From contig JAIROF010000085.1 of assembly GCA_031257655.1 (NCBI GenBank), positions 1 to 9,693 of the forward strand: 9,693 nucleotides of DNA, read 5' to 3'. Shown in pieces: positions 1 through 6,048 of this stretch (position 1 is the first letter of the stretch; each line of letters starts with the position of its first letter). A program made the position numbers and the translations under genes. The stretch is from Prevotellaceae bacterium. GTDB lineage: Bacteria; Bacteroidota; Bacteroidia; Bacteroidales; UBA932. The notes beneath the pieces are model-generated. The model had not been told where the DNA came from. It did no database searches and was given only the letters and a program-made list of their open reading frames with translations.

Positions 1-24
1 AATCACAAAAGTAATAAAAATTCT

Positions 25-109
25 CCTTGTGAAAACCTTGTGTTCTTTGTGTCTTCGTGGTATTTTTCCAACCACAAAGGAACAAAGTTCACAAAGATTT
101 CACAAAGTG
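25..109. repeat. Imperfect inverted repeat made of CACAAAG/CTTTGTG units
   Basis: Plus-strand CTTTGTG-like units (about 25-61) face ACAAAG-like units (71-109) across a short T-rich spacer, so the segment can fold into a long imperfect hairpin. Further ACAAAG copies lie at 143-148 and 164-169. Repeats of this sort occur in Bacteroidetes intergenic DNA. No reading frame of note runs through it and its function is unknown. Confidence 0.6.
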
Positions 110-240
110 TGTTTTTGTAGTTGTTTTTTTTTAACGGAAAGGTCACAAAGGGTACCTGAGTAGCTACAAAGTATCTTTGATATTGAGCTGTTTGAAGCAG
201 CAGAAAAGCACAGCCGATAAAAGCTATTCGCTCATTTCCC

Positions 241-271
241 CGTCCTGCCGAATTGCAAATTCGGCAGGACG
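241..271. repeat. Perfect 14-bp stem hairpin
   Basis: CGTCCTGCCGAATT (241-254) is exactly complementary to AATTCGGCAGGACG (258-271) with a 3-nt loop. No T-run follows, so it does not look like a classical intrinsic terminator in the plus direction. It may be a REP-like intergenic palindrome or the end of a transcript entering from the left. The rest of 1-516 holds no convincing gene. Confidence 0.7.
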
Positions 272-319
272 AGGGTTACCCCGCTCGGCGTAGCCAATCT
301 CCCGCCACTTCTCCCATAC

Positions 320-433
320 GCCGAACTCCGTCGTTTTGTAAAATAGCGCTAAAATACAATTTGCAATTTGAATGAAAATGAGGCGTATAGACAATTTCGT
401 CATTGGTAGCGCAGCGTGGAACCGGAGTTCGGC
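320..433. repeat. Inverted repeat with 11-bp perfect arms
   Basis: GCCGAACTCCG (320-330) and CGGAGTTCGGC (423-433) are perfect complements about 92 bp apart. Near-direct copies of a GTAGCCAATCT/GCGGCCAATCT motif lie at about 290-300 and 434-444. The layout resembles a degenerate miniature element or palindromic intergenic repeat. No transposase or clear target-site duplication is visible, so the identity is open. Confidence 0.4.
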
Positions 434-516
434 GCGGCCAATCTTTTCGTTAACGTCTCAAAAAAAGAGATAGCCCTGTGCGCCGTTCAAAAATTTATGC
501 TTACCTTTGCTTCATT

Positions 517-996
<480 letters not shown>

Positions 997-1014
997 TAGC
1001 GTGACGTAGAAATT

Positions 1015-1046
1015 TTTGCTTGCCGCGCGCGGCAAGCCGATATTTG
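1015..1046 (+). promoter_or_regulatory. Putative receptor promoter with 20-bp palindromic operator
   Basis: TTTG (1015-1018) and GATATTTG (1039-1046) match the Bacteroidetes -33 TTTG and -7 TAnnTTTG elements (7 of 8 at the latter), with a 20-bp spacer as expected. The perfect palindrome GCTTGCCGCG/CGCGGCAAGC (1018-1037) fills that spacer. It lacks a following T-run, so a terminator for the upstream gene is less likely. A binding site for a dimeric, perhaps metal-responsive, repressor is a reasonable inference. The start codon is about 36 bp downstream. Confidence 0.5.
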
Positions 1047-1082
1047 TACATCGCTATTCGTAACATTTCAGCACAATAAAAC

Positions 1083-3323
1083 ATGAAAAAAATATTTTTA
1101 CAGCTTGCCCTTTCGCTAAGCGTTGGGGCAAGCGGCGCCGGCATTCACGGAGTGGTGCTTGGCGTTGACGGCAGCGGCGCCTCTGCGCCGCTGGCCGGCG
1201 CAACCGTTTACTGGCAGGGCGCTACACGCGGCGTTACTACCGATAGCAGCGGCATATTCACCATACCCCACACCGGCAGCAGCGGTCGCTTAGTGGTTAC
1301 GCTGTTCGGCTACCAGGCCGACACGCTTTCCGTTGACGCCACCGTTGCGCACGTAGAGGTGCGGCTAAGGGTGAGCGACTACGCGCTCGACGAGGTGGAG
1401 GTGCACGGGCGGCAAAAGGGCACGTCCGTCTCCCGGCTCAGCGCCGTAAGCACCGAAATGATTTCGTCGGCCGGTCTTAAGAAGCTGGCGTGCTGCAACC
1501 TGTCCGAAAGCTTCGAGAACAGCGCTACGGTTACCGTCGGGTTTAGCGACGCCGTGTCGGGCGTCAAGCAAATTCGGATGCTGGGCTTGGCCGGCATTTA
1601 CACGCAGATGCTGGACGAGAGCCGCCCGGTGATGCGCGGTCTTTCGGCCACCTACGGGCTGAGCTACCTGCCGGGCTCGTGGCTGGAGGGCATTCAGATT
1701 TCAAAAGGCGTATCGTCCGTAGCAGGCGGCTACGATGCCGTAACGGGTCAAATCAACGTGGAGCACCGCAAGCCCACCAGCCCCGACAGGCTGCATGTGA
1801 ACGCCTACCTCAACAGCGACTACCGCAGCGAGCTGAACGTGGCGTGGGCAGCGGCGCCGGCTCCTGGGCTGCACAACGTTCTCCTGCTGCACGCCTCCGG
1901 CGACCCGCGCGCGGTAGACGCCAACGGCGACGGCTTTGCCGACCAGCCGCAGGCGCGCCAAATCAACGTTGCCGACCGCTGGCTCTACACCTTCGGCAGC
2001 GGGGCGATGCTCCGCGCCGGCGCGCGCCTCCTGTCCGAAACCCGGCAAGGCGGACAGCTGGGCTTCGACAGAAAAACGGATGGCGGCGATACGCTCAAGT
2101 ACGGCAGCTACATTGCCAACCGCAGCCTTAACGCCTACGCCAAGCTGGGCATACCGCTCGGCGGCAGCCGGCGCAGCAGCGCCGCGCTGGTGGCAGACTA
2201 TACGCTGCACGAGCAGCAATCCTTTTTTGGCCCCAAAAGCTACAACGGCGCGGAGCATTCGGCCTACCTCAGCGGCCTGCTGGAGCTGGGCCTGGGCGAA
2301 CGCCACAGCGCCACCTTCGGGCTTACCCTGCGCGGGGATTTTTACGAGGAGGCGTACCGCTTTGGCCGGCGGGAGGTGGCCGGGCTAAGGTACCTGCTGC
2401 ACGAAAACGAGCTGGTGGGCGGCGCATTCGGCGAATATACGTTTGCCCTTGCCAACAAGCTGACCGCGATTGGGGGGCTGCGCGTTGACCAAAACAGCCT
2501 GTACGGAACGCTGGTTACGCCGCGCGCCCACGTCAAGTACGACCTCACGGAAACGCTCGCCGCGCGCGCCTCCGCCGGGCGGGGGCGGCGGTCGCCAAAC
2601 GTCATTACGGACAACATCTGGGTGATGGCAAACCGGCGCGACCTGCTGGCGTACGAAAAGCCCCGAATGGAGGATGCGTGGACGTTTGGCCTCAGCCTCG
2701 TTAAGTACGTCCGGGTCGATAACCAGGAGAAGGCGACCGTCAGCATGGATTTTTTCCACACCTCGTTTGCCAACCAGCTGATTGTTGACCAGGAGGTGAG
2801 CGGCAACCGGATTCTGGTGTACAACCTCAGCGGCGCCTCGTACGCCAGCAGCTACCAGGTGGACGTGAACGTTGAGCCGGTGGAGCGGCTGGGCATATAC
2901 GCCACGTTTCGCTACAGCGACGCCAGGGTGCAGCTGCGGGAAATGGGCTTCGCGCGCAGGCCGCTCGTGGAAAACTTCAAAGGGCTGCTCAACGTTTCGT
3001 ACGCCACCAAGTTCAACAAGTGGATGCTCGACGTAACGGCGCAAATCAACGGCCAGAGCCGACTCCCCGACAGCCGCTACGTAGCTTACGACTACGACGT
3101 AAAGGATGGCTATTCGCCCGTCTACCCCATGTTCTACGCGCAGGTAACCAAGCGCTACCGCACGCTGGAGGTCTACCTGGGCTGCGAAAATATAGCCGGC
3201 TACATGCAGAAAAATCCCATTATTTCGCCGGCTAACCCAAGCAGCAAGGACTTCAACGCCGGCGTGATATGGGGACCCCTCATGGGCCGAAAGCTTTACC
3301 TCGGAATGAGGTGGACGGTGTGA
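1083..3323 (+). CDS. TonB-dependent outer-membrane receptor, probable metal module
   Basis: A 746-residue TonB-dependent receptor. Residues 1-20 are a signal peptide (MKKIFLQLAL...GASGAG). Residues 21-100 form a carboxypeptidase-regulatory-like beta-sandwich (PLAGATVYWQG, TDSSGIFTI, FGYQ). About 115-230 is the plug, with the paired cysteines C137-C138 in LKKLACCNLSESFE, then IRMLGLAGIYTQML and the plug end VAGGYDAVTGQINVEHRKP. The remainder is the beta-barrel, ending in the strand LYLGMRWTV. Length is normal and the frame is intact. It should take up a substrate across the outer membrane using TonB-ExbBD energy. The ACCNLSESFE plug type and a downstream HMA protein fit Bacteroidetes receptors linked to copper or another metal; the substrate is inferred, not shown. 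The ATG at 1083 is preceded by A-rich sequence. An 86-bp gap follows the upstream gene, with its own putative promoter. Confidence 0.93.
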   Translation: MKKIFLQLALSLSVGASGAGIHGVVLGVDGSGASAPLAGATVYWQGATRGVTTDSSGIFTIPHTGSSGRLVVTLFGYQADTLSVDATVAHVEVRLRVSDYALDEVEVHGRQKGTSVSRLSAVSTEMISSAGLKKLACCNLSESFENSATVTVGFSDAVSGVKQIRMLGLAGIYTQMLDESRPVMRGLSATYGLSYLPGSWLEGIQISKGVSSVAGGYDAVTGQINVEHRKPTSPDRLHVNAYLNSDYRSELNVAWAAAPAPGLHNVLLLHASGDPRAVDANGDGFADQPQARQINVADRWLYTFGSGAMLRAGARLLSETRQGGQLGFDRKTDGGDTLKYGSYIANRSLNAYAKLGIPLGGSRRSSAALVADYTLHEQQSFFGPKSYNGAEHSAYLSGLLELGLGERHSATFGLTLRGDFYEEAYRFGRREVAGLRYLLHENELVGGAFGEYTFALANKLTAIGGLRVDQNSLYGTLVTPRAHVKYDLTETLAARASAGRGRRSPNVITDNIWVMANRRDLLAYEKPRMEDAWTFGLSLVKYVRVDNQEKATVSMDFFHTSFANQLIVDQEVSGNRILVYNLSGASYASSYQVDVNVEPVERLGIYATFRYSDARVQLREMGFARRPLVENFKGLLNVSYATKFNKWMLDVTAQINGQSRLPDSRYVAYDYDVKDGYSPVYPMFYAQVTKRYRTLEVYLGCENIAGYMQKNPIISPANPSSKDFNAGVIWGPLMGRKLYLGMRWTV

Positions 3324-3324
3324 G

Positions 3325-3360
3325 GGAATTAGGAATTAAGAATTAGGAATTAGGAATTAG
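3325..3360. repeat. 7-bp tandem repeat (GGAATTA)5
   Basis: Five near-perfect GGAATTA heptamers (the third reads AGAATTA) start two bases after the receptor stop codon. They are non-coding. Such AATTAGG-type arrays are seen in Bacteroidetes intergenic regions; I see no terminator hairpin here. Confidence 0.85.
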
Positions 3361-3379
3361 CCGTCCATTGAGCGGAGGT

Positions 3380-3514
3380 AAATCCTGCAAATCCTGCAAA
3401 TCTTGCAAATCTTGCAAATCCTGCAATTTCTGTAAATTCTGCGATTTCTGCGATTTCTGTAAATTCTGCGATTTCTGCAATTCTTGAATTTTCCGAATTT
3501 CCAGAAAATTCTTA
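3380..3514. repeat. Decaying 9-bp tandem array (AAATCCTGC type)
   Basis: About fifteen contiguous 9-mers: AAATCCTGC x2, AAATCTTGC x2, AAATCCTGC, then AATTTCTGT, AAATTCTGC, GATTTCTGC and GATTTCTGT variants, degrading to AATTCTTGA, ATTTTCCGA, ATTTCCAGA and AAATTCTTA. The left half is nearly clean and the right half divergent. It fills most of the gap between the receptor and the HMA gene and runs into the latter's likely promoter. Confidence 0.85.
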
Positions 3515-3520
3515 ACTTTG
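3513..3520 (+). promoter_or_regulatory. Bacteroidetes -7 promoter element (TAACTTTG)
   Basis: TAACTTTG matches TAnnTTTG exactly, 54 bp before the HMA start codon. No good TTTG is seen at the expected -33 position (the region there is AATTTTCC), so the promoter may be weak or activator-dependent. The element begins within the last degenerate 9-mer of the array. Confidence 0.5.
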
Positions 3521-3574
3521 GCTACATAGCGATTGAAACGTTTCCGATTATTAATTCAAAAAAACACTATCAAC

Positions 3575-3877
3575 ATGAGAAATCTAAAAATTGCGCTACT
3601 TGCGCTGACGGGCATGCTTGGCGCTACCACGCTGCACGCCGCGCTAAAGCCCGGCGAGGCCGAGGTAACCTTTAAAACTACCATCCACTGCAACCACTGC
3701 GTAGAGCGGCTGGAGAAAAGCATCCCCTACGAAAAAGGCGTGGTGGATATGGAGGTAAAGCTTTCCGACAAAACGGTCTGGGTAAAGTACAAAGCGGACA
3801 AAACAAGCGTTGAAAGCATCAAAAAAGCCATAGAAAAGCTGGGCTACGAGGCCGAAGTCGTTGCGAGCAAACCGTAA
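3575..3877 (+). CDS. Periplasmic heavy-metal-associated (HMA) domain protein
   Basis: A 100-residue exported metal-binding protein. Residues 1-22 are a signal peptide with a good cleavage site after LHA. Residues 29-95 form a single HMA (Atx1/CopZ-like) domain: beta-strand EVTFKTT, the metal site I-H-C39-N-H-C42, helix VERLEKSIPYEKGV, strands DMEVKLSDKTVWVKY, helix SVESIKKAIEKLGY and a last strand EAEVV. The usual MxCxxC is IHCNHC, so the Met before the site is replaced by His while both cysteines are present. HMA domains of this class bind Cu(I) or similar soft metals; here it would act in the periplasm or at the outer membrane, probably with the upstream receptor. I prefer the ATG at 3575 over 3533, because the earlier start puts charged residues before the signal peptide. 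Confidence 0.92.
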   Translation: MRNLKIALLALTGMLGATTLHAALKPGEAEVTFKTTIHCNHCVERLEKSIPYEKGVVDMEVKLSDKTVWVKYKADKTSVESIKKAIEKLGYEAEVVASKP

Positions 3878-3911
3878 ACGCGCTGAGGTTTTAATTTTCG
3901 AGCCACGCGCT

Positions 3912-3942
3912 GCATGGGGGTGAGGTGCGCCTTGCCCCCTGC
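3912..3942. terminator. GC-rich hairpin after the HMA gene, possible terminator
   Basis: The segment pairs GCA-T-GGGGG-TG-AGG with CCT-TG-CCCCC-TGC around a TGCG loop; the TG/TG step forms wobble pairs and one T bulges. It starts 34 bp after the HMA stop codon. No T-run follows, so it may only slow or protect the 3' end. The rest of 3943-4102 is GC-rich and then AT-rich non-coding DNA in which I see nothing else. Confidence 0.4.
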
Positions 3943-4102
3943 GGCGTATGGCAATCCTTCGCGCGCGTGCGTGTGCACGGCGCGGCGCCGCTCGGCTTAG
4001 GCAGGCCAACGGCAGAGGAGCGCCTACACCCTACTTTCCCCTCCCCCTCCGATATTTGCCCCTAAAATCTTAAAAAATTATAAAATTTTATTGCTTGCAG
4101 CC

Positions 4103-4175
4103 CGTCGACTCTCGCCATGCTGCAATGCAATTCGTTGCTATAGCGCAAGTTGCGATAGATAGCCGGGAGGCCGCC
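4103..4175 (+). pseudogene. Orphan tail fragment of the repeat family
   Basis: This stretch aligns with 5229-5303, which forms the 3' end of the remnant reading frame at 4949-5302 (shared CGTCnACTCTCGCC, CTGC, CAATTCnTTGC, TTGCGAT/CTGCGAT). In the same frame it stops early, at TAG 4142. It probably marks the 3' edge of an earlier, lost family member just left of copy 1. It is too short to assign a protein. Confidence 0.5.
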
Positions 4176-4266
4176 GCCGCTTAAAAATTTCTTGGCATTG
4201 CAGGGCATTTTGTTTGTATGAAAACTTTTTATTTACTTTGTAATCTGATTTTTGAAAAGAAACGAA

Positions 4267-4483
4267 GGTAATGATTGCAAATAGCAGCGGCAATAATGTC
4301 GCACATCTCTGCATTTTCGGCGCAGAGGCATTACCGATGGTTTCCCGCGCGTAGCTGCGCATTGTGCCGCGTTAACCATCAGGGGCTTCAGGTCTCGCTA
4401 AGGTTATTCTTCTATGGCGGCCAATTGCTTGCTACGCTCGGAGTGGGGAGAGGAGGGCAAAAGCGTTTTGCTTTGTGTTTTTT
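4267..4483 (+). ncRNA. Candidate structured leader or small RNA, copy 1
   Basis: A predicted three-way junction: P1 GGTAATG (4267-4273) pairs with CATTACC (4329-4335); P2 GCGGC (4287-4291) with GTCGC (4298-4302, one G-U); P3 CTCTGC (4307-4312) with GCAGAG (4322-4327). The hairpin GCAAAA-GCG-TTTTGC (4457-4471) and a T6 run (4478-4483) could end the transcript. Against copy 2, P1 pair A4270-T4332 becomes G-C and P3 pair T4308-A4326 becomes G-C, so pairing is kept through paired changes. This is a candidate only: no known RNA family was recognised and only two copies are available. Confidence 0.45.
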
Positions 4484-4585
4484 AAAGTGTGTTCGTGAGC
4501 TTGCAGCGCAGGGTTTTGCTTGTGCGCGGGCAATTCAATATAGCTGTCTTGTATATTTTTTTTGGTACGGGCTTGTAAGCCGGCA

Positions 4586-4605
4586 GCACGGGGATTTACC
4601 TGTGC
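4586..4605 (+). other. Conserved GCACGGG/CCTGTGC hairpin, copy 1
   Basis: GCACGGG (4586-4592) pairs with CCTGTGC (4599-4605), seven pairs including one G-U, with a 6-nt loop. The same stem occurs at 5726-5744 with a different, 5-nt loop. Conservation of the arms with change in the loop suggests the stem matters. Confidence 0.5.
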
Positions 4606-4734
4606 ACCGTAAAATTAGCGCCATGCGCTGTTTCTGTTGTTAATGATGCGACCCGAGCTCGTTGCGCTTAGCGCTACGCCTTGTGCTTTTTAGCGCGCGC
4701 GCGTGTGCAGCACGCACCATACGCGCATACAAAT

Positions 4735-4777
4735 TACGTACACGTACACGTACACATATACATACGCATACACGCAT
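4735..4777. repeat. 43-bp alternating pyrimidine-purine tract
   Basis: Strict Y-R alternation for 43 bp, rich in TACACG and CATA steps, preceded by a GC-alternating tract at 4693-4709. Such tracts can adopt left-handed DNA and are prone to slippage. Copy 2 has a shorter, interrupted equivalent (about 5832-5867). Confidence 0.8.
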
Positions 4778-4796
4778 CCCTTCTTTTCTGCGCAAC

Positions 4797-4806
4797 GTAC
4801 GCGTAC
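4797..4806. promoter_or_regulatory. GTACGCGTAC palindrome, possible operator, copy 1
   Basis: A perfect 10-bp palindrome 143 bp before the ATG at 4949, flanked on the left by CAAC and on the right by ATAA. Copy 2 has GTACATGTAC at the same place, so the central dinucleotide changed from GC to AT while symmetry was kept. Confidence 0.4.
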
Positions 4807-4850
4807 ATAAGATAGCCAAGCAGGCTACGCGCGCCACACCTCCACAAAAG

Positions 4851-4898
4851 TTTTTCAAAAATCGCACATACACCCATAATCGCGGCATGTTTTTTTTG
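4851..4898 (+). promoter_or_regulatory. 48-bp conserved core upstream of start, copy 1
   Basis: TTTTTCAAAAATCGCACATA followed by ACCCATAAT and a CGCGRCATG-T-run. It differs from copy 2 (5950 onward) by only two substitutions before the T-run, while the flanking DNA is much more divergent. It lies 50-100 bp before the start codon, where a promoter or 5' UTR element is expected. I cannot identify the exact -7 box. Confidence 0.5.
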
Positions 4899-4948
4899 TC
4901 GGGATTTACTATGACCACAACATTCAAAATTATTTTAATTCGAAAAAA

Positions 4949-5302
4949 ATGAAAACAATTAAGCTTTTTGTACTACTATTTATCTTGCTTTTTCTCGGCT
5001 TTATCATAACCGTCGAAGCGGCTGTTGTAGAGACAGCTGGCGCCGAAACATGCGGTAGCTACATGCGGACAGCCTGCAATCAGCAAGATGTGCCTACCTT
5101 GCCTGCCTGCCCTGGCGGCCTTATGGATAGCTATCTTGGGTCTACAACCTTCCGGCATTTGGATGGCCGGGAGATTTTTGCCGCATCGATAGCGCATGGG
5201 AGCAGCTCCTGTCGGCGCACATGCCTTTCGTCAACTCTCGCCGCGCTGCGGGATACAATTCATTGCCATAATACGCGCTGCGATGGCTCCGGGGAGCAGT
5301 AA
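4949..5302 (+). pseudogene. Truncated, frameshifted BspA-like LRR gene remnant
   Basis: The open frame gives 117 residues starting MKTIKLFVLLFILLFLGF, a signal peptide like that of the intact gene at 6049 (MKTIKRPILFFILVFIGI). A later stretch GGLMDSYLGSTT...REIF parallels GNGPMDDYLMGKT...SEIF of the intact protein. At 5210-5224 the DNA still matches TCGGCGCACATGC of the intact gene, where it encodes IGAHAF of the first LRR, but a single extra base puts it out of frame, so the remnant reads CRRTCLS. Right after that the homology ends and the shared tail (5229 onward) begins, so almost the whole LRR region is missing. It could still be expressed as a short secreted peptide with several cysteines, but decay by frameshift plus deletion is the better explanation. 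Its upstream block is intact. Confidence 0.75.
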
Positions 5303-5386
5303 AAATTAAAAAGCTTCCTTCTGCTGTAGAATATTTTGCTTGCTGAAAACGCTTCATTTATTTTGCGGCTTGATTTTTGAAAAGAA

Positions 5387-5622
5387 AAAGGTGATGATTG
5401 CCCCCATACCGATAGCCATCGTGGCGAGCATCGCTGCGCTTTCTGCGCAGCAACATCACCTTTAGCTTTCCGTGCGTAGCCGGCGCCGTGCAGCGTTGAC
5501 CATGCCGAGGCGTCGAGCCAGGCTAAGGTTATGCTTCATGGCGGCCGATGGTTCGCTACGCGTGGAGTGGGTTACGCTTGGAGTGGGAGAGAAAGGCAAG
5601 GTGGTTTGCCTGGTGTTTTTTT
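5387..5622 (+). ncRNA. Candidate structured leader or small RNA, copy 2
   Basis: Same predicted fold as copy 1: P1 AAAGGTGATG (5387-5396) with CATCACCTTT (5454-5463), ten perfect pairs; P2 GCCA (5415-5418) with TGGC (5422-5425); P3 GCTGCGC (5433-5439) with GCGCAGC (5445-5451). Downstream, AGGCAA (5594-5599) pairs with TTGCCT (5606-5611), followed after GGTG by a T7 run (5616-5622), like an intrinsic terminator. The remnant gene ends 85 bp upstream, so this RNA would lie between it and the intact gene. Its own promoter was not identified. It might act as an attenuating leader of the LRR gene or as an independent RNA. Confidence 0.45.
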
Positions 5623-5725
5623 GGGAAGTGTTCGTGAGCTTGCAGCGCAGGGTTTTGCCTGCGCGCAGGTCATTCAATATAGCTGTCTGGTATGTTTTTT
5701 TTAATACAGGTTTGTTAAGCTGGCA

Positions 5726-5744
5726 GCACGGGGCGTACCTGTGC
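5726..5744 (+). other. Conserved GCACGGG/CCTGTGC hairpin, copy 2
   Basis: GCACGGG (5726-5732) pairs with CCTGTGC (5738-5744), with loop GCGTA. The arms are identical to copy 1 and the loop differs. Confidence 0.5.
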
Positions 5745-5870
5745 GCCGACAAATCAACGCGATGCGCTGTTTCTTGCTTTTAAAAACGCGAGAAGAGATA
5801 GCTACGCTTAGCTCTACATCTTGTATTTTTAGCGCGTACACGTGCGCACCATGCGCACGCGCGTACATCT

Positions 5871-5900
5871 CCTCTTTTCTCCTCTTTTCTCCTCTTTTCT
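5871..5900. repeat. Three perfect 10-bp repeats (CCTCTTTTCT)
   Basis: Three exact tandem copies of a pyrimidine decamer end 148 bp before the LRR start codon. Copy 1 has a single equivalent (about 4778-4789, CCTTCTTTTCT-like) before the same GCGCAAC/ACGCAAC motif. The copy-number difference indicates slippage at this site. Confidence 0.9.
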
Positions 5901-5907
5901 ACGCAAC

Positions 5908-5917
5908 GTACATGTAC
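5908..5917. promoter_or_regulatory. GTACATGTAC palindrome, possible operator, copy 2
   Basis: A perfect 10-bp palindrome 131 bp before the LRR start codon, in the same context as GTACGCGTAC of copy 1. Symmetry is kept despite the changed centre, which would suit a dimeric regulator. No regulator is encoded nearby. Confidence 0.4.
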
Positions 5918-5949
5918 ATAACATGCTACGTATAGCACACTCCATAAAA

Positions 5950-5998
5950 TTTTTCAAAAATCGCACATATACCCATAATCGCGACATGTTTTTTGTGT
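5950..5998 (+). promoter_or_regulatory. Conserved core upstream of the LRR gene, copy 2
   Basis: Near-identical to 4851-4898. It includes CGACA (5982-5986) and TGTCG (5996-6000) around a T-run; in copy 1 the left arm is CGGCA, which still pairs as RNA through a G-U. Downstream, TGCTATAAT (6005-6013) resembles an extended -10 but lacks a good -35. The remaining leader to 6048 is very AT-rich, as usual before Bacteroidetes start codons. Confidence 0.45.
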
Positions 5999-6048
5999 CG
6001 TGATTTGCTATAATTACAGTATTTTAAATAATTTTTTAGTATAAAAAA

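Larger units (their letters stand above)
4103..5228. repeat. Tandem repeat unit, copy 1 (about 1.1 kb)
   Basis: Copy 1 runs from the tail motif CGTCGACTCTCGCC at 4103 through a non-coding block to the start of a decayed BspA-like gene. Copy 2 begins with the matching CGTCAACTCTCGCC at 5229, and the start codons lie 1100 bp apart (4949 and 6049). Colinear near-identical blocks include 31 bp at 4489-4519 (5628-5658 in copy 2), the ATTCAATATAGCTGTCT motif, the 48-bp core at 4851-4898 and the start ATGAAAACAAT. Between blocks there are many substitutions and small indels, so the duplication is not recent. Confidence 0.85.

Noticed and set aside
1018..1037. Intrinsic terminator of the small Cys-rich gene
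   Set aside because: The palindrome has no T-run after it on either strand and fits between promoter elements, so an operator is preferred, though a terminator is not excluded.
1701..2306. Minus-strand open frame of 201 codons inside the receptor
   Set aside because: It is antisense to a well-supported TonB receptor barrel in high-GC DNA, where long antisense frames are expected. No recognisable domain.
3380..3514. CRISPR array
   Set aside because: Units are contiguous 9-mers with no spacers and no cas genes nearby.
4275..4643. Plus-strand open frame of 122 codons in the copy 1 leader
   Set aside because: The matching DNA in copy 2 (frame at 5472-5783) keeps sequence but not the reading frame: IQYSCLVYFF aligns with FNIAVWYVFF only at the DNA level, with indels not in multiples of three. 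The region behaves as non-coding structured DNA.
4662..4952. Open frame encoding TRTRTHIHTHTRI
   Set aside because: The peptide is a translation of the alternating purine-pyrimidine tract. Low complexity and not kept in copy 2.
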